This document shows, piece by piece, positions 36,042 to 44,321 of a stretch of DNA of 64,000 nucleotides. The notes under the pieces are model-generated. The model was not told the origin of the DNA. It saw only the letters and a program-made list of their open reading frames with translations, and did no database searches. Each line of letters starts with the position of its first letter. Position 1 is the stretch's first letter. Origin of the DNA: Sphingomonas sp. (GTDB lineage Bacteria; Pseudomonadota; Alphaproteobacteria; Sphingomonadales; Sphingomonadaceae); assembly GCF_029239295.1 (NCBI RefSeq), contig NZ_JAQZBC010000007.1, positions 102,645 through 166,644 on the forward strand, read 5' to 3'. The translations under genes and the position numbers were made by a program.

Positions 36042-37328
36042 TTACGCGGGGACCATCACGGACAGTAGATCGTCGACATTGCCGATGGCGAAGGCGCTGT
36101 ATTCGTCGCCGATCGCATAAGGCAGCAGGATTCGACGACCGTGCAGCAACGCGCCGCAGCTGTAGGTGATGTTGGGTACATAGCCGCCGCGCTGTTCGGC
36201 GCTGGGGAACAGTAGCGGCGACGCAGTCCGGAACAGCACCTTCGACGGATCCTGCTTGTCGAGCAGGCAGGCCCCAATGCTGTAGCCGCGTATCAACCCG
36301 ACGCCGTGGGTGAATACCAGCCAGCCTTCGTCGATTTCGATCGGTGAACCGCAATTGCCCATCTGGACGAATTCCCACGGGTATTTGGGACCCATGATGC
36401 GCTCACCGTTCTCCCAATTCTCCAGCGTGTCGGACCGCAGCAGCCAGATGTTCTCATTGTCCTGTCGGCCAAGCATGACGAACTGGCCATCGATACGGCG
36501 CGGGAACAGCGCCATGCCCTTATAGGCTGCCATTCGGCCGGTAAGTGCGCGCATCTCCACCGTCCGCATATCGACGCCGCGCAGCAGTTCCGCCCTCGCG
36601 TTCATCCCGTCATAGGCGGTGTAAGTGCCGATAACGCTGCGCGCGCCATCATCGTCGGTGAAATTGACGAGCCGCAGATCCTCGATGCCTGACCGCTGGC
36701 TGGGCAACACGGGAAAGAGCACGGTTTCGGAGACATCGTCGCTGTCGTTGCACAGCAGGCGGGTCCACCCCTCATGTTCGCGATCGATGCGGGGCGGGAT
36801 GCCATGTTCGCTGGCCGGGGCGACCTCGATCCGGTCGCTGCCGTCCCACGTACCGGTGCGAAACGTCACCGATGAGATATGGCCTTCGCCAATCCCGCGC
36901 AGCGACAGCAGGAACGGCAGTTTATCGTCATCGGGATCGGCGTCGGGCACGCGGATGATGCTGGGGTTGAAGAGCGCCGCGGATTCGAAGGCATATTCCT
37001 GGCTGTAATAGGCGCCGAGCAATAGGCGGTCAGTGCTGTCGATCGTTGTCGGCAGGTCGAGCGATGCGGCAACTTCGTCATACCGGCGCAAGAACGTCTC
37101 GTCCGCATTGCGATGGCGTTCGTGCATCGGCTTCGCCAACAACATGCGCATCCGCTTGCGCATCGCCGGGCTCAGCGCGAGCAGGCGATCCGCCACCTGC
37201 TTCATGCGGGCTGGCCGATTGTCGGCGAAACCATCGGGATAGTCGAAGCTGAACGGGCGGATCACGGTGCGGGACGGATCGGGCTTTAGTTCGATATCCA
37301 GCGTGGTGAAAACGTCCGCTGCTTTCAT
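36042..37328 (-). CDS. GH130-family glycosidase / phosphorylase
   Basis: The 428-residue protein resembles glycoside hydrolase family 130, whose members cleave or phosphorolyse beta-mannosides. Family-like pieces are SFDYPDGFADNRPARMKQVA at the N-terminus, EDLRLVNFTDDDGARSVIG, and GNCGSPIEIDEGWLVFTHGV followed by YSIGACLLDKQDPSKVLFR. There is no signal peptide, so action is cytoplasmic. ATG 37328 is used because AGGA lies 10 bases upstream. It is not in an obvious sugar operon; an MscS channel gene lies upstream on the same strand. Confidence 0.82.
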   Translation of the reverse strand: MKAADVFTTLDIELKPDPSRTVIRPFSFDYPDGFADNRPARMKQVADRLLALSPAMRKRMRMLLAKPMHERHRNADETFLRRYDEVAASLDLPTTIDSTDRLLLGAYYSQEYAFESAALFNPSIIRVPDADPDDDKLPFLLSLRGIGEGHISSVTFRTGTWDGSDRIEVAPASEHGIPPRIDREHEGWTRLLCNDSDDVSETVLFPVLPSQRSGIEDLRLVNFTDDDGARSVIGTYTAYDGMNARAELLRGVDMRTVEMRALTGRMAAYKGMALFPRRIDGQFVMLGRQDNENIWLLRSDTLENWENGERIMGPKYPWEFVQMGNCGSPIEIDEGWLVFTHGVGLIRGYSIGACLLDKQDPSKVLFRTASPLLFPSAEQRGGYVPNITYSCGALLHGRRILLPYAIGDEYSAFAIGNVDDLLSVMVPA

Positions 37329-37359
37329 CAGGTGTTTTCCTGTCCGGTGAAGAAGATGA

Positions 37360-39000
37360 TCATGAACGGTCGAGTTCGGCCGATGGTACCGCGGGGTCGT
37401 CGCTGCTTGCCTCCTCGGCATTATCATTGACGAAGAAGAGCCTGCGGGCGGGCACTGCCAGGCGAATGTCCGCCCCGCTCAGCCCCTCATAGATCGACAG
37501 CAGCAGTTCCTGCCGAACCACCGTGCTTTCGCCAAAGTCGCCGAGGTTGATGTAGGCGAAGATCTCCACCTCCAGCGCACTCTCGCCAAAACTGGCGAAA
37601 CGGGCACGTGGCCCATCCTGCAGTACCTTATCGTGGCTTTTCAGCACTTGCTCGATGATGCGGACCGCTTCGCGAATCTTCTCGGCCGGGGTCCCGTAAT
37701 CCAGCCGGATGACCGGATTGAACAGGAAGCGGTCGCGCTTGGCGTAGTTCTCGATCTGCCGCGATGAGAAGTCGCCGTTGGGGATGGTGACGATCGTCCG
37801 ATCGTTGGTGCGGATGCGGGTGGAGCGGATACCGACGTCCTCCACCGTGCCGACCACGTCGCCCACCCGGCAGAAGTCACCCACCTGCACCGGACGGTCG
37901 GCGATTACCGTCACGCTGCCGACGAGATTTTCCACAGTCTTCTGGGCGCCTAGCGCCAGCGCGATACCGCCGATACCCAGCGCTGCGATGCCGGTCGTCA
38001 CATCGATCCCGAAGGTGTCCAGGACGGCTACGATGCTGAACACCAGCAGCAGGATCTTCGCCGCGCGGCGAAGCAGGGTCACGACCGATACCGCCTGACG
38101 GCGCGCCCGCCGGGTCATGCGCGCGATAGTCACGTCGGCGATGGCATCGACCAATCGCAACCCGAACCAGACCAGCGCAATCGCCGCAACGCCGCCCGCA
38201 TAACGAAGCAGCGTCTGCCGCGCGACGATCGCGACCTCGAGCCGTTCCGCCCAGCCGTAGAACGCAATCACCGCAATAAAGAGGCTGAGCGGCGGTAGGG
38301 CGGCGTGGAAGAAACGGTACACGCCGCTGGAATCGGGATCGGAGATACCGCGCCGCATTAGGGTGAGCGCCAGTGTCGCCAATAGGCGTAGAACAACGAA
38401 GCTGAGTGCGGCGACGCCGGCGAGCAGGCCCCAATCCTCGACGGGCGCGCCGGCAACGTTGACGCTCGGGACAGTGGACGTCGGCGGCGGCGTGACATGC
38501 GTCGCGGGCACGGTCATCAACCGGCGGATCGTGTCGTGGGAGATCTGCCAAACCCGGCGGCCATCAACCTCGCGTTGCACCAGAGTAATTGGCGCCTCGC
38601 CCTCACCAATCCGCAAATCGCCGATCAACTCGCGGTCGACAGGCAGATTATCATCGATCCGGCCGCCGGGTTCGTTGGAGAGGCCGGCAAAGGGCGTCAG
38701 CGACCCGCCGCTGTCGAGCAGGCGTTGCAAACGGCGGGCGAGCTCCGACGCGCCGTCCAAAACGCGCGCGTCCTGTTGCACCGGCAGATCGAAGTAATTG
38801 GCAGCGCGTGCATAATCACGCTTGGCGAGCGCCTCGATCAGCCCAGTGACGGACGAACGCGGGGTTTCGCGGCCAAACGGATCGGGGGCAACCGTCGGGG
38901 CGGTACTGTTCGACGTCGCCGCTTCCTGCGCGGGCGCGATCGCCGGCGTCAGGCCGACAAGGAATAACAGAAGAAGGAAGTGACGAATGGTTCGAGCCAC
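37360..39000 (-). CDS. Mechanosensitive ion channel, MscS family
   Basis: The product (546 residues from GTG 39000) begins with a signal sequence (TIRHFLLLLFLVGLTPAIAPAQ), has a periplasmic region of about 180 residues, several membrane helices, and the MscS core: pore helix GIAALGIGGIALALGAQKTV and the beta domain RPVQVGDFCRVGDVVGTVED. It opens under membrane tension to release solutes in osmotic downshock. GTG 39000 is supported by AGCAGGT a few bases upstream; residues further upstream overlap the efflux promoter region. The long periplasmic part is larger than in E. coli MscS. Confidence 0.88.
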   Translation of the reverse strand: MARTIRHFLLLLFLVGLTPAIAPAQEAATSNSTAPTVAPDPFGRETPRSSVTGLIEALAKRDYARAANYFDLPVQQDARVLDGASELARRLQRLLDSGGSLTPFAGLSNEPGGRIDDNLPVDRELIGDLRIGEGEAPITLVQREVDGRRVWQISHDTIRRLMTVPATHVTPPPTSTVPSVNVAGAPVEDWGLLAGVAALSFVVLRLLATLALTLMRRGISDPDSSGVYRFFHAALPPLSLFIAVIAFYGWAERLEVAIVARQTLLRYAGGVAAIALVWFGLRLVDAIADVTIARMTRRARRQAVSVVTLLRRAAKILLLVFSIVAVLDTFGIDVTTGIAALGIGGIALALGAQKTVENLVGSVTVIADRPVQVGDFCRVGDVVGTVEDVGIRSTRIRTNDRTIVTIPNGDFSSRQIENYAKRDRFLFNPVIRLDYGTPAEKIREAVRIIEQVLKSHDKVLQDGPRARFASFGESALEVEIFAYINLGDFGESTVVRQELLLSIYEGLSGADIRLAVPARRLFFVNDNAEEASSDDPAVPSAELDRS

Positions 39001-39120
39001 GAAGACCTGCTGGGTTGAGGGAGCCGGTTGAACAACGCCAGTCTTACCCGAACGGTCGCACCGGTCGTGGCAGCCGAGGAACCACTGGGCGCACTGAGCG
39101 CCACGGTGGCAGCAGGAAGG

Positions 39121-39149
39121 TTGATAGCGGACACGCTGTCCGCTTATAG
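39121..39149 (+). promoter_or_regulatory. emrA promoter with palindromic operator in the spacer
   Basis: TTGATA (39121-39126) and TTATAG (39144-39149) are separated by 17 bases. A perfect palindrome AGCGGACACGCTGTCCGCT (eight-base arms, centre CGC, 39126-39144) fills the spacer. A TetR-type repressor bound there would block RNA polymerase; the TetR gene at 43460-44005 is the obvious candidate. The start of the efflux operon lies 33 bases downstream. Confidence 0.65.
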
Positions 39150-39181
39150 GGCCGCGCGAATGGCAGCATGACAAAGGCCAC

Positions 39182-40360
39182 ATGAGCGAGCACCCACAGC
39201 AGACCGAAGAACAGGCGACCGTCGCTGAGGCACAGGGCGACGAGGATCTGGCAAAGCCGCGCCGCCGCCTGAGCGGGCGCACGCGACTGATCCTGATCCT
39301 TGTCGTCCTGCTCGTGTTGGGGGGCGGGGTGCTGTGGTTCGTGCGCTACGAAACCACTGGCAAGTTCATGCAGGAGACGAACGACGCCTATATCCGCGCC
39401 GATCTGGTCACCATCGCTCCTAAGGTCAGCGGCTATGTTGCCGAGGTACTGGTAAGCGACAATCAGGATGTTGTCGCCGGCCAGCCGCTCGTGCGCATAG
39501 ACCCGCGTTCGTATCGGGCGCACGCGGCGCAGGCCGAGGCGCAGATCGCCCAGGCAGAGGCGAGCGCCAACGCGACGCGCGCCCAGATCGCCCAGCAGCG
39601 CGCAGCGATCGAGCAGGCGCAGGCCCAGCTTGCCGCCGCGCAAGCGAAGGCGCGTTACGATGCCGAAGAAGTCCGCCGCTACACACCGCTGGCCGCCTCC
39701 GGCGCTGAAAGCCGCCAGCAATTGGCACAGCTGCGCGCCGCGGCCGAGCAGTCCGCCGCCAACGCCCGCGCTCAGGCAGCGGCGCTTGCCGCGCAACAAC
39801 GTCAGGTCGCGACTTTTGAGGCGCAGATCGGCCAGTCGCGCGCGCAGCGGCAGGGCGCGGCCGCGCAGCTAGAGGCGGCGAATGTGGACGTCTCGTCCAC
39901 GATCATCCGCTCGCCGGTCGCCGGCCGCATTGGCGATCGGACAGTCACCGTCGGGCAGTTCGCCTCAGCGGGCACGCGATTGATGTCGGTGGTGCCGCTG
40001 CGGCAGATCTATGTGACAGCGAATTTCAAGGAAACGCAGCTCGCGCTGATGCGTCCCGGGCAGCCGGCGACGATTGCAGTCGATGCCCTTGATGGCACCA
40101 AGTTGCTTGGGCGCGTTGCGAGTGTGTCGCCGGGCACGGGCGCGCAATTCTCCCTGCTGCCGCCGCAGAATGCGACGGGCAACTTCACCAAGATCGTCCA
40201 GCGCGTGCCGGTCCGTATCGAACTGGAGGCGACCCCGGCGGCGCGGCGGCTGCTGGTGCCGGGCCTGTCCGTGACGGTGACAGTCGATACGCGGAGCGCG
40301 AAGGGGCAGCTGGATCAGATCCGCAAGCAGCAGGAACAGCTGACGGACCGGAAGCGCTGA
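39182..40360 (+). CDS. EmrA/HlyD-type membrane fusion protein
   Basis: The 392-residue periplasmic adaptor has a single membrane helix (LILILVVLLVLGGGVLWFV, residues 36-55), the lipoyl half-motif TIAPKVSGYVAEVLVSDNQ, a long Ala/Gln-rich coiled coil (about 105-215) and the second half-motif IIRSPVAGRIGDRTVTVGQF. It would bridge the MFS pump (next gene) and the outer-membrane channel (third gene). It starts 33 bases after a promoter with a palindrome in its spacer. Confidence 0.93.
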   Translation: MSEHPQQTEEQATVAEAQGDEDLAKPRRRLSGRTRLILILVVLLVLGGGVLWFVRYETTGKFMQETNDAYIRADLVTIAPKVSGYVAEVLVSDNQDVVAGQPLVRIDPRSYRAHAAQAEAQIAQAEASANATRAQIAQQRAAIEQAQAQLAAAQAKARYDAEEVRRYTPLAASGAESRQQLAQLRAAAEQSAANARAQAAALAAQQRQVATFEAQIGQSRAQRQGAAAQLEAANVDVSSTIIRSPVAGRIGDRTVTVGQFASAGTRLMSVVPLRQIYVTANFKETQLALMRPGQPATIAVDALDGTKLLGRVASVSPGTGAQFSLLPPQNATGNFTKIVQRVPVRIELEATPAARRLLVPGLSVTVTVDTRSAKGQLDQIRKQQEQLTDRKR

Positions 40361-40362
40361 AC

Positions 40363-41922
40363 ATGGCCAGTGCAGCGATCCCGACGGCATCCGCCGTGCC
40401 GGAGCGTGCTGACGCGTCGGCTTGGGTCGCGGTGGCCGCAGGCACGCTGGGCGCGTTGATGGCGACGCTCGACATCTCGATCGTGAATTCTGCGCTGCCG
40501 GTGATTCAGGGAGAGATCGGGGCAAGCGGCACTGAGGGGACGTGGGTCGCGACAGCCTATCTGGTCGCGGAAATCGTCGTCATCCCGATGGCCGCATGGC
40601 TGCAGCGGCTGCTTGGTCTGCGCACCTTTCTGCTGACTGCGGCGGGCCTGTTCACACTGTTTTCGGTGGTTTGTGGCACCGCCACCACGCTGTCGATGAT
40701 GATCATCGGGCGGGTGGGGCAGGGGTTCACCGGCGGCGCGATGATCCCCACCGCGCAGACGATCATCGCGCAGCGGCTGCCGCCGCGCCAGCAGCCGATC
40801 GGGATCGCGCTGTTCGGCGTCACCGCCATTCTGGGGCCGGTGGTCGGCCCGCTGGTCGGCGGATGGCTGACGGAGAATATCAGCTGGCATTACGCCTTCT
40901 TCATCAACGTGCCGATTTGCGCGATCCTCGTCACGATGCTGCTCGTCGGCCTGAAGCATGAGAAGGCGGACATGACCGAATTGGGCAATGCCGATTGGCT
41001 TGGCATTGCCGGCCTGGCGCTGGGGCTTGGCGGGCTGACCGTGTTTCTTGAGGATGGTCAGCGCGAGCAATGGTTCGATTCCGGCCTGATCCGGCTGATG
41101 GCATTGGTGTCGGTGATCGGTTTCGTGCTGCTGCTGATCGGTCAGCGAACCGCGACGCGGCCGATCATCAAGCTCAGCCTGCTGCTCGACCGGCAATTCG
41201 GCTCGGTCGCACTGATGGGGCTGGTGCTGGGCATGGTGTTGTACGGCACCTCCTATGTCATTCCGCAGTTTCTGGCAGCGCTGGCCGACTACAACGCGCT
41301 GCAATCCGGCAAGGTCGTGCTGCTTTCCGGCCTGCCCAGTCTGGTCATGATGGCCATCGTTCCCTTCCTGCTGCGCAGCGTCGACATCCGGCTGGCCGTG
41401 GGTGCGGGTCTGCTGATCATGGCGGGGTCGGCCTTTCTGGATTCCGCGCTGACGACCGGAACGAGTGGCGGGGACTTCACCGTGTCCCAGTTGATGCGTG
41501 GCGTCGGCCAGATCCTGGGGATGCTGTTCCTGAGCCAGGCGGTGGTACGGTCAGTGCCGCCGGCGGATGCGGGTGACGCATCCGGGTTGTTCAACGCGGT
41601 GCGCAACCTGGGTGGCAGCTTTGCACTGGCCGGTATCTCGATCCTGCAGGAGCAGCGCGTATGGCTCCACTCACGGCGGATGGAAGAAACGCTCAATGCC
41701 AATTCGCCGATGGTGCAGGATTATGTTTCCGCGCTTAGCCAGACGCTTGGCGGTGCGCCGGCCGCGATCGGCTCGGTTGCGCAGCAGATCCAGGCACAGG
41801 CGCTGGTGATGGCATATAATGATATCTTCTGGATCATGGGCGTGGGCACGATGATCGTGCTGCCGCTGGTCCTGTTCCTACGTCCCTTACCCAAGGATGC
41901 CGCGCCCGCGGCGATGCACTGA
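40363..41922 (+). CDS. EmrB-type DHA2 MFS drug efflux permease
   Basis: The 519-residue permease has about 14 membrane helices and the DHA2 signatures: GALMATLDISIVNSALPVIQ near residue 28, GTWVATAYLVAEIVVIPMA, the motif RVGQGFTGGAMIPTAQTII and PVVGPLVGGWLTENISWHY (motif C). It exports hydrophobic toxic compounds by proton antiport through a tripartite assembly with the flanking genes. It starts 2 bases after the adaptor gene and ends overlapping the next start by 1 base. Confidence 0.94.
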   Translation: MASAAIPTASAVPERADASAWVAVAAGTLGALMATLDISIVNSALPVIQGEIGASGTEGTWVATAYLVAEIVVIPMAAWLQRLLGLRTFLLTAAGLFTLFSVVCGTATTLSMMIIGRVGQGFTGGAMIPTAQTIIAQRLPPRQQPIGIALFGVTAILGPVVGPLVGGWLTENISWHYAFFINVPICAILVTMLLVGLKHEKADMTELGNADWLGIAGLALGLGGLTVFLEDGQREQWFDSGLIRLMALVSVIGFVLLLIGQRTATRPIIKLSLLLDRQFGSVALMGLVLGMVLYGTSYVIPQFLAALADYNALQSGKVVLLSGLPSLVMMAIVPFLLRSVDIRLAVGAGLLIMAGSAFLDSALTTGTSGGDFTVSQLMRGVGQILGMLFLSQAVVRSVPPADAGDASGLFNAVRNLGGSFALAGISILQEQRVWLHSRRMEETLNANSPMVQDYVSALSQTLGGAPAAIGSVAQQIQAQALVMAYNDIFWIMGVGTMIVLPLVLFLRPLPKDAAPAAMH

Positions 41923-43394
41923 TGCGCTCCACCCTATTGCTTTCGTTCCTTTTGCTTGGCGCCTGCACCGTCGGGCCGGACTATAAGGGGCCGCCGGCGG
42001 TCGGCGCGGGGGCCGCAGGGAAGGGGCATTTCGTGCGGGGCCAGGAAGCGGTTGCGCCGGCGCCGGCAGTGGCGCGCTGGTGGGAAACGCTGGGCGATGC
42101 GACGCTGAACCGGTTGGTCGACGATGCGCTGGCGCAAAGCCCCACCATTGCCGCAGCGGAGGCGCGGATCCGCCAGGCGCAAGCGCAGGCGCGGCAGCAA
42201 CGCGCCAATCGCGCGCCGAGCCTCAGCGCCAACGGTACCTATCTGCGGGCCCAGTTGCCGGGCATCGATTTGGGAGAAAGTGAGGCGGGTTCGGCCGGTA
42301 ATGGCACCGGATCGGCGACGAACGGCCTCGATTTCTACAACCTTGGCCTCAACGCGTCGTGGGAGCCGGATCTGGTCGGCGGCCTGCGGCGGGGCGTCGA
42401 GCAATCGCAGGCGGCGGTTGGTCAGCGCTATGCCGATCTGGCTGATGCGCAGGTCAGCCTGTCTGCGCAAGTGGCGCAGGCCTACGTCAATTACCGCGAT
42501 GTGCAGGACCGGATTCGGCTGAACGCGCAGTCCGCCTCGCTTCAGCGTCAGGGGCTGGCGTTGATGCAGCAGCGGTTCGCTGCGGGGACGGTATCGGCGT
42601 TGCAGGTCGAGCGGTTGAAGACCGATCTGGAAAGCACCGACGCGCAGGCGATCCCGCTGACCGCGCAGGCGGACGAATATCGCGATGTGCTGGCGCTGCT
42701 GACCGGCCGCACACCGGGGACGCTGGACGCGACATTGGCAACGCCGGTTGCTGTGCCGCTGCCCCCAGCGATGGTGGCAGTTGGTGATCCGGGCACGCTG
42801 ATCGCCAACCGGCCTGACATCCGGGCGGCGGAACGGGCACTGGCCGCCAGCACGGCGGCGATCGGCGTCAACGAGGCCAAACGCTATCCCGCGATCCGGT
42901 TCATGGGGATATTGGGGCTGGGCGGCACGTCGCCGGGCGATGTGCTGGACCCCGGTAACCTCACCACGTTGCTGGCGCCGCAGATCAGCTGGTCGTTCCT
43001 GGATTTCGGCCGCACCGCCGCGGCCGTCCGCCAGTCCGAAGCGCAACGCGATGAGGCGGAGGCCAATTACCGGCAGACGGTATTGGCCGCGTTGCAGGAT
43101 GCGGAGACCAGCCTGTCGCGGTTCGCCGCGACGCGCCGCCAGCTGGCGCGGCTGGTGAGTGCCGAACAATCGGCGTCGCGCGCCGCCACGCTGAACCGAC
43201 AGCGTGTGGAGGCGGGGACCAGCACGATGATCGACCAGCTCGACATCGAGAGGCAGCGGCTGTCGGCGGCGATGGCTGTCGCGCAGGCCAAGGCGCAGCT
43301 GACCAACAGCTTCGTGGCGGTGAACAAGGCATTGGGGCTGGGCTGGACGCCCCAGACACCGGCAGGAGAGGCGCCGCCATCAACCGGCGGCTGA
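41922..43394 (+). CDS. Outer-membrane efflux lipoprotein, NodT/OprM family
   Basis: The 490-residue protein has a lipoprotein signal (STLLLSFLLLGACTVGPDY, lipid Cys at residue 15) and two TolC-type repeats: ARWWETLGDATLNRLVDDAL, then SQAAVGQRYADLADAQ...AYVNYRDVQDR, LIANRPDIRAAERALAA and RFMGILGLGG. It forms the trimeric outer-membrane channel for the EmrAB-type pump upstream. Overlap TGATG with the permease gene shows coupling. Confidence 0.94.
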   Translation: MRSTLLLSFLLLGACTVGPDYKGPPAVGAGAAGKGHFVRGQEAVAPAPAVARWWETLGDATLNRLVDDALAQSPTIAAAEARIRQAQAQARQQRANRAPSLSANGTYLRAQLPGIDLGESEAGSAGNGTGSATNGLDFYNLGLNASWEPDLVGGLRRGVEQSQAAVGQRYADLADAQVSLSAQVAQAYVNYRDVQDRIRLNAQSASLQRQGLALMQQRFAAGTVSALQVERLKTDLESTDAQAIPLTAQADEYRDVLALLTGRTPGTLDATLATPVAVPLPPAMVAVGDPGTLIANRPDIRAAERALAASTAAIGVNEAKRYPAIRFMGILGLGGTSPGDVLDPGNLTTLLAPQISWSFLDFGRTAAAVRQSEAQRDEAEANYRQTVLAALQDAETSLSRFAATRRQLARLVSAEQSASRAATLNRQRVEAGTSTMIDQLDIERQRLSAAMAVAQAKAQLTNSFVAVNKALGLGWTPQTPAGEAPPSTGG

Positions 43395-43438
43395 TCGTCG
43401 CGGTGCTGCGCCGGTCAGCTTGGCACCAGGCAGCGCGG

Positions 43439-43467
43439 CATCCGTCAGCGGGACATCCGTTAGCGGG
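43439..43467. repeat. 15-bp tandem repeat across the TetR stop
   Basis: CATCCGTCAGCGGG (43439-43452) is repeated as CATCCGTTAGCGGG (43454-43467) with one mismatch. The mismatch creates the stop codon of the minus-strand TetR gene (TTA at 43460-43462). It looks like a small duplication. Confidence 0.6.
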
Positions 43468-44005
43468 GGGCCAGGCCGCGCAGAACGAGATCCAGCGCCT
43501 CGGCGATCTCCGCCTCGACCGCGTCATTCACCTGCTTGTCGACGATGAAGCCCCACATCATCCGCATCGCGGTGACGAGATGCCGCGGCGTGACGTCAGG
43601 GCGCAGCTCGCCGCGGGCGATAGCCCGTTCCACCGAGCCGGCGAACAGCCGCTCCAACCGGTCGCCCAGCGCGGCGAAGGTGACCAGATTGTCGCGCGAC
43701 AGCTGCATGTCGAGCCGCAGCCGGGTGAACAGCTGCCAGGAGAACAGCCCGTCGCGCACCAGCAGCGGCAGCAGCTCTGCGATCGGCATGGTGGGATCGA
43801 ACCGCTCCTCGAATACCGCGATCTGGCGGTCGAAGATCGCGAAGGCGAGGTCCAGCCGGTCCTTGAAGTTGCGGTACAGCGTGCCGCGCCCTACGCCAGC
43901 GCGCGCGGCGATATCCTCCAGCGGGACGCCGAAACCCTCGGCATCGAAAGAGGCGGCCGCAGCCTCCAGCAGCGCCTCGCGCCGCGCGCGCGCATCACGG
44001 CGCAT
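43460..44005 (-). CDS. TetR/AcrR family regulator of the efflux operon (probable)
   Basis: The 181-residue protein has the TetR helix-turn-helix (REALLEAAAASFDAEGFGV, EDIAARAGVGRGTLYRNFKD) near residues 9-48 and a C-terminal ligand domain (VTPRHLVTAMRMMWGFIVDK). It converges with the efflux operon, with its stop only 65 bases from the NodT stop, and is the likely repressor of the promoter at 39121-39149. I saw no second copy of that palindrome before its own start. Confidence 0.88.
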   Translation of the reverse strand: MRRDARARREALLEAAAASFDAEGFGVPLEDIAARAGVGRGTLYRNFKDRLDLAFAIFDRQIAVFEERFDPTMPIAELLPLLVRDGLFSWQLFTRLRLDMQLSRDNLVTFAALGDRLERLFAGSVERAIARGELRPDVTPRHLVTAMRMMWGFIVDKQVNDAVEAEIAEALDLVLRGLAPR

Positions 44006-44321
44006 GGCGGCGTGCTCCGGTGTTGCGCGCGATCATGGACGCTGATTAGGCGGGCGAGCGCCGGAAAGGCAACCGGGCGCGGCGATCAGGCGGGCAGGCG
44101 ACGGTTGATGCTGCGCCACCGGTCGCCGGTCACCGGTCACCGTTCGCGGGAGCGCGGTCGGCGACCCATATAACTCGGCGGTATGAGCTCTCGAACCCAA
44201 AGAGCGCGCGCGCATGCACATATCCTCTATTACGCGGCCGGTGGACATCGGGCAGGTGGCGCAACCAGGCAACCGGCGCAGCGAACCGGCGCGGCGCACG
44301 AGCTGACGGAAGGCTGAGCGC
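44006..44321. other. Intergenic region with CCGGTC heptad repeats, 316 bp
   Basis: The gap between the divergent TetR and CutC-SIS genes holds a 7-bp repeat, CCGGTCG then CCGGTCA twice (44119-44139). A CATATAACT stretch near 44168-44176 could be a -10 element, but no matching -35 was seen. No gene or known operator for amino-sugar regulators was recognised. Confidence 0.4.
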
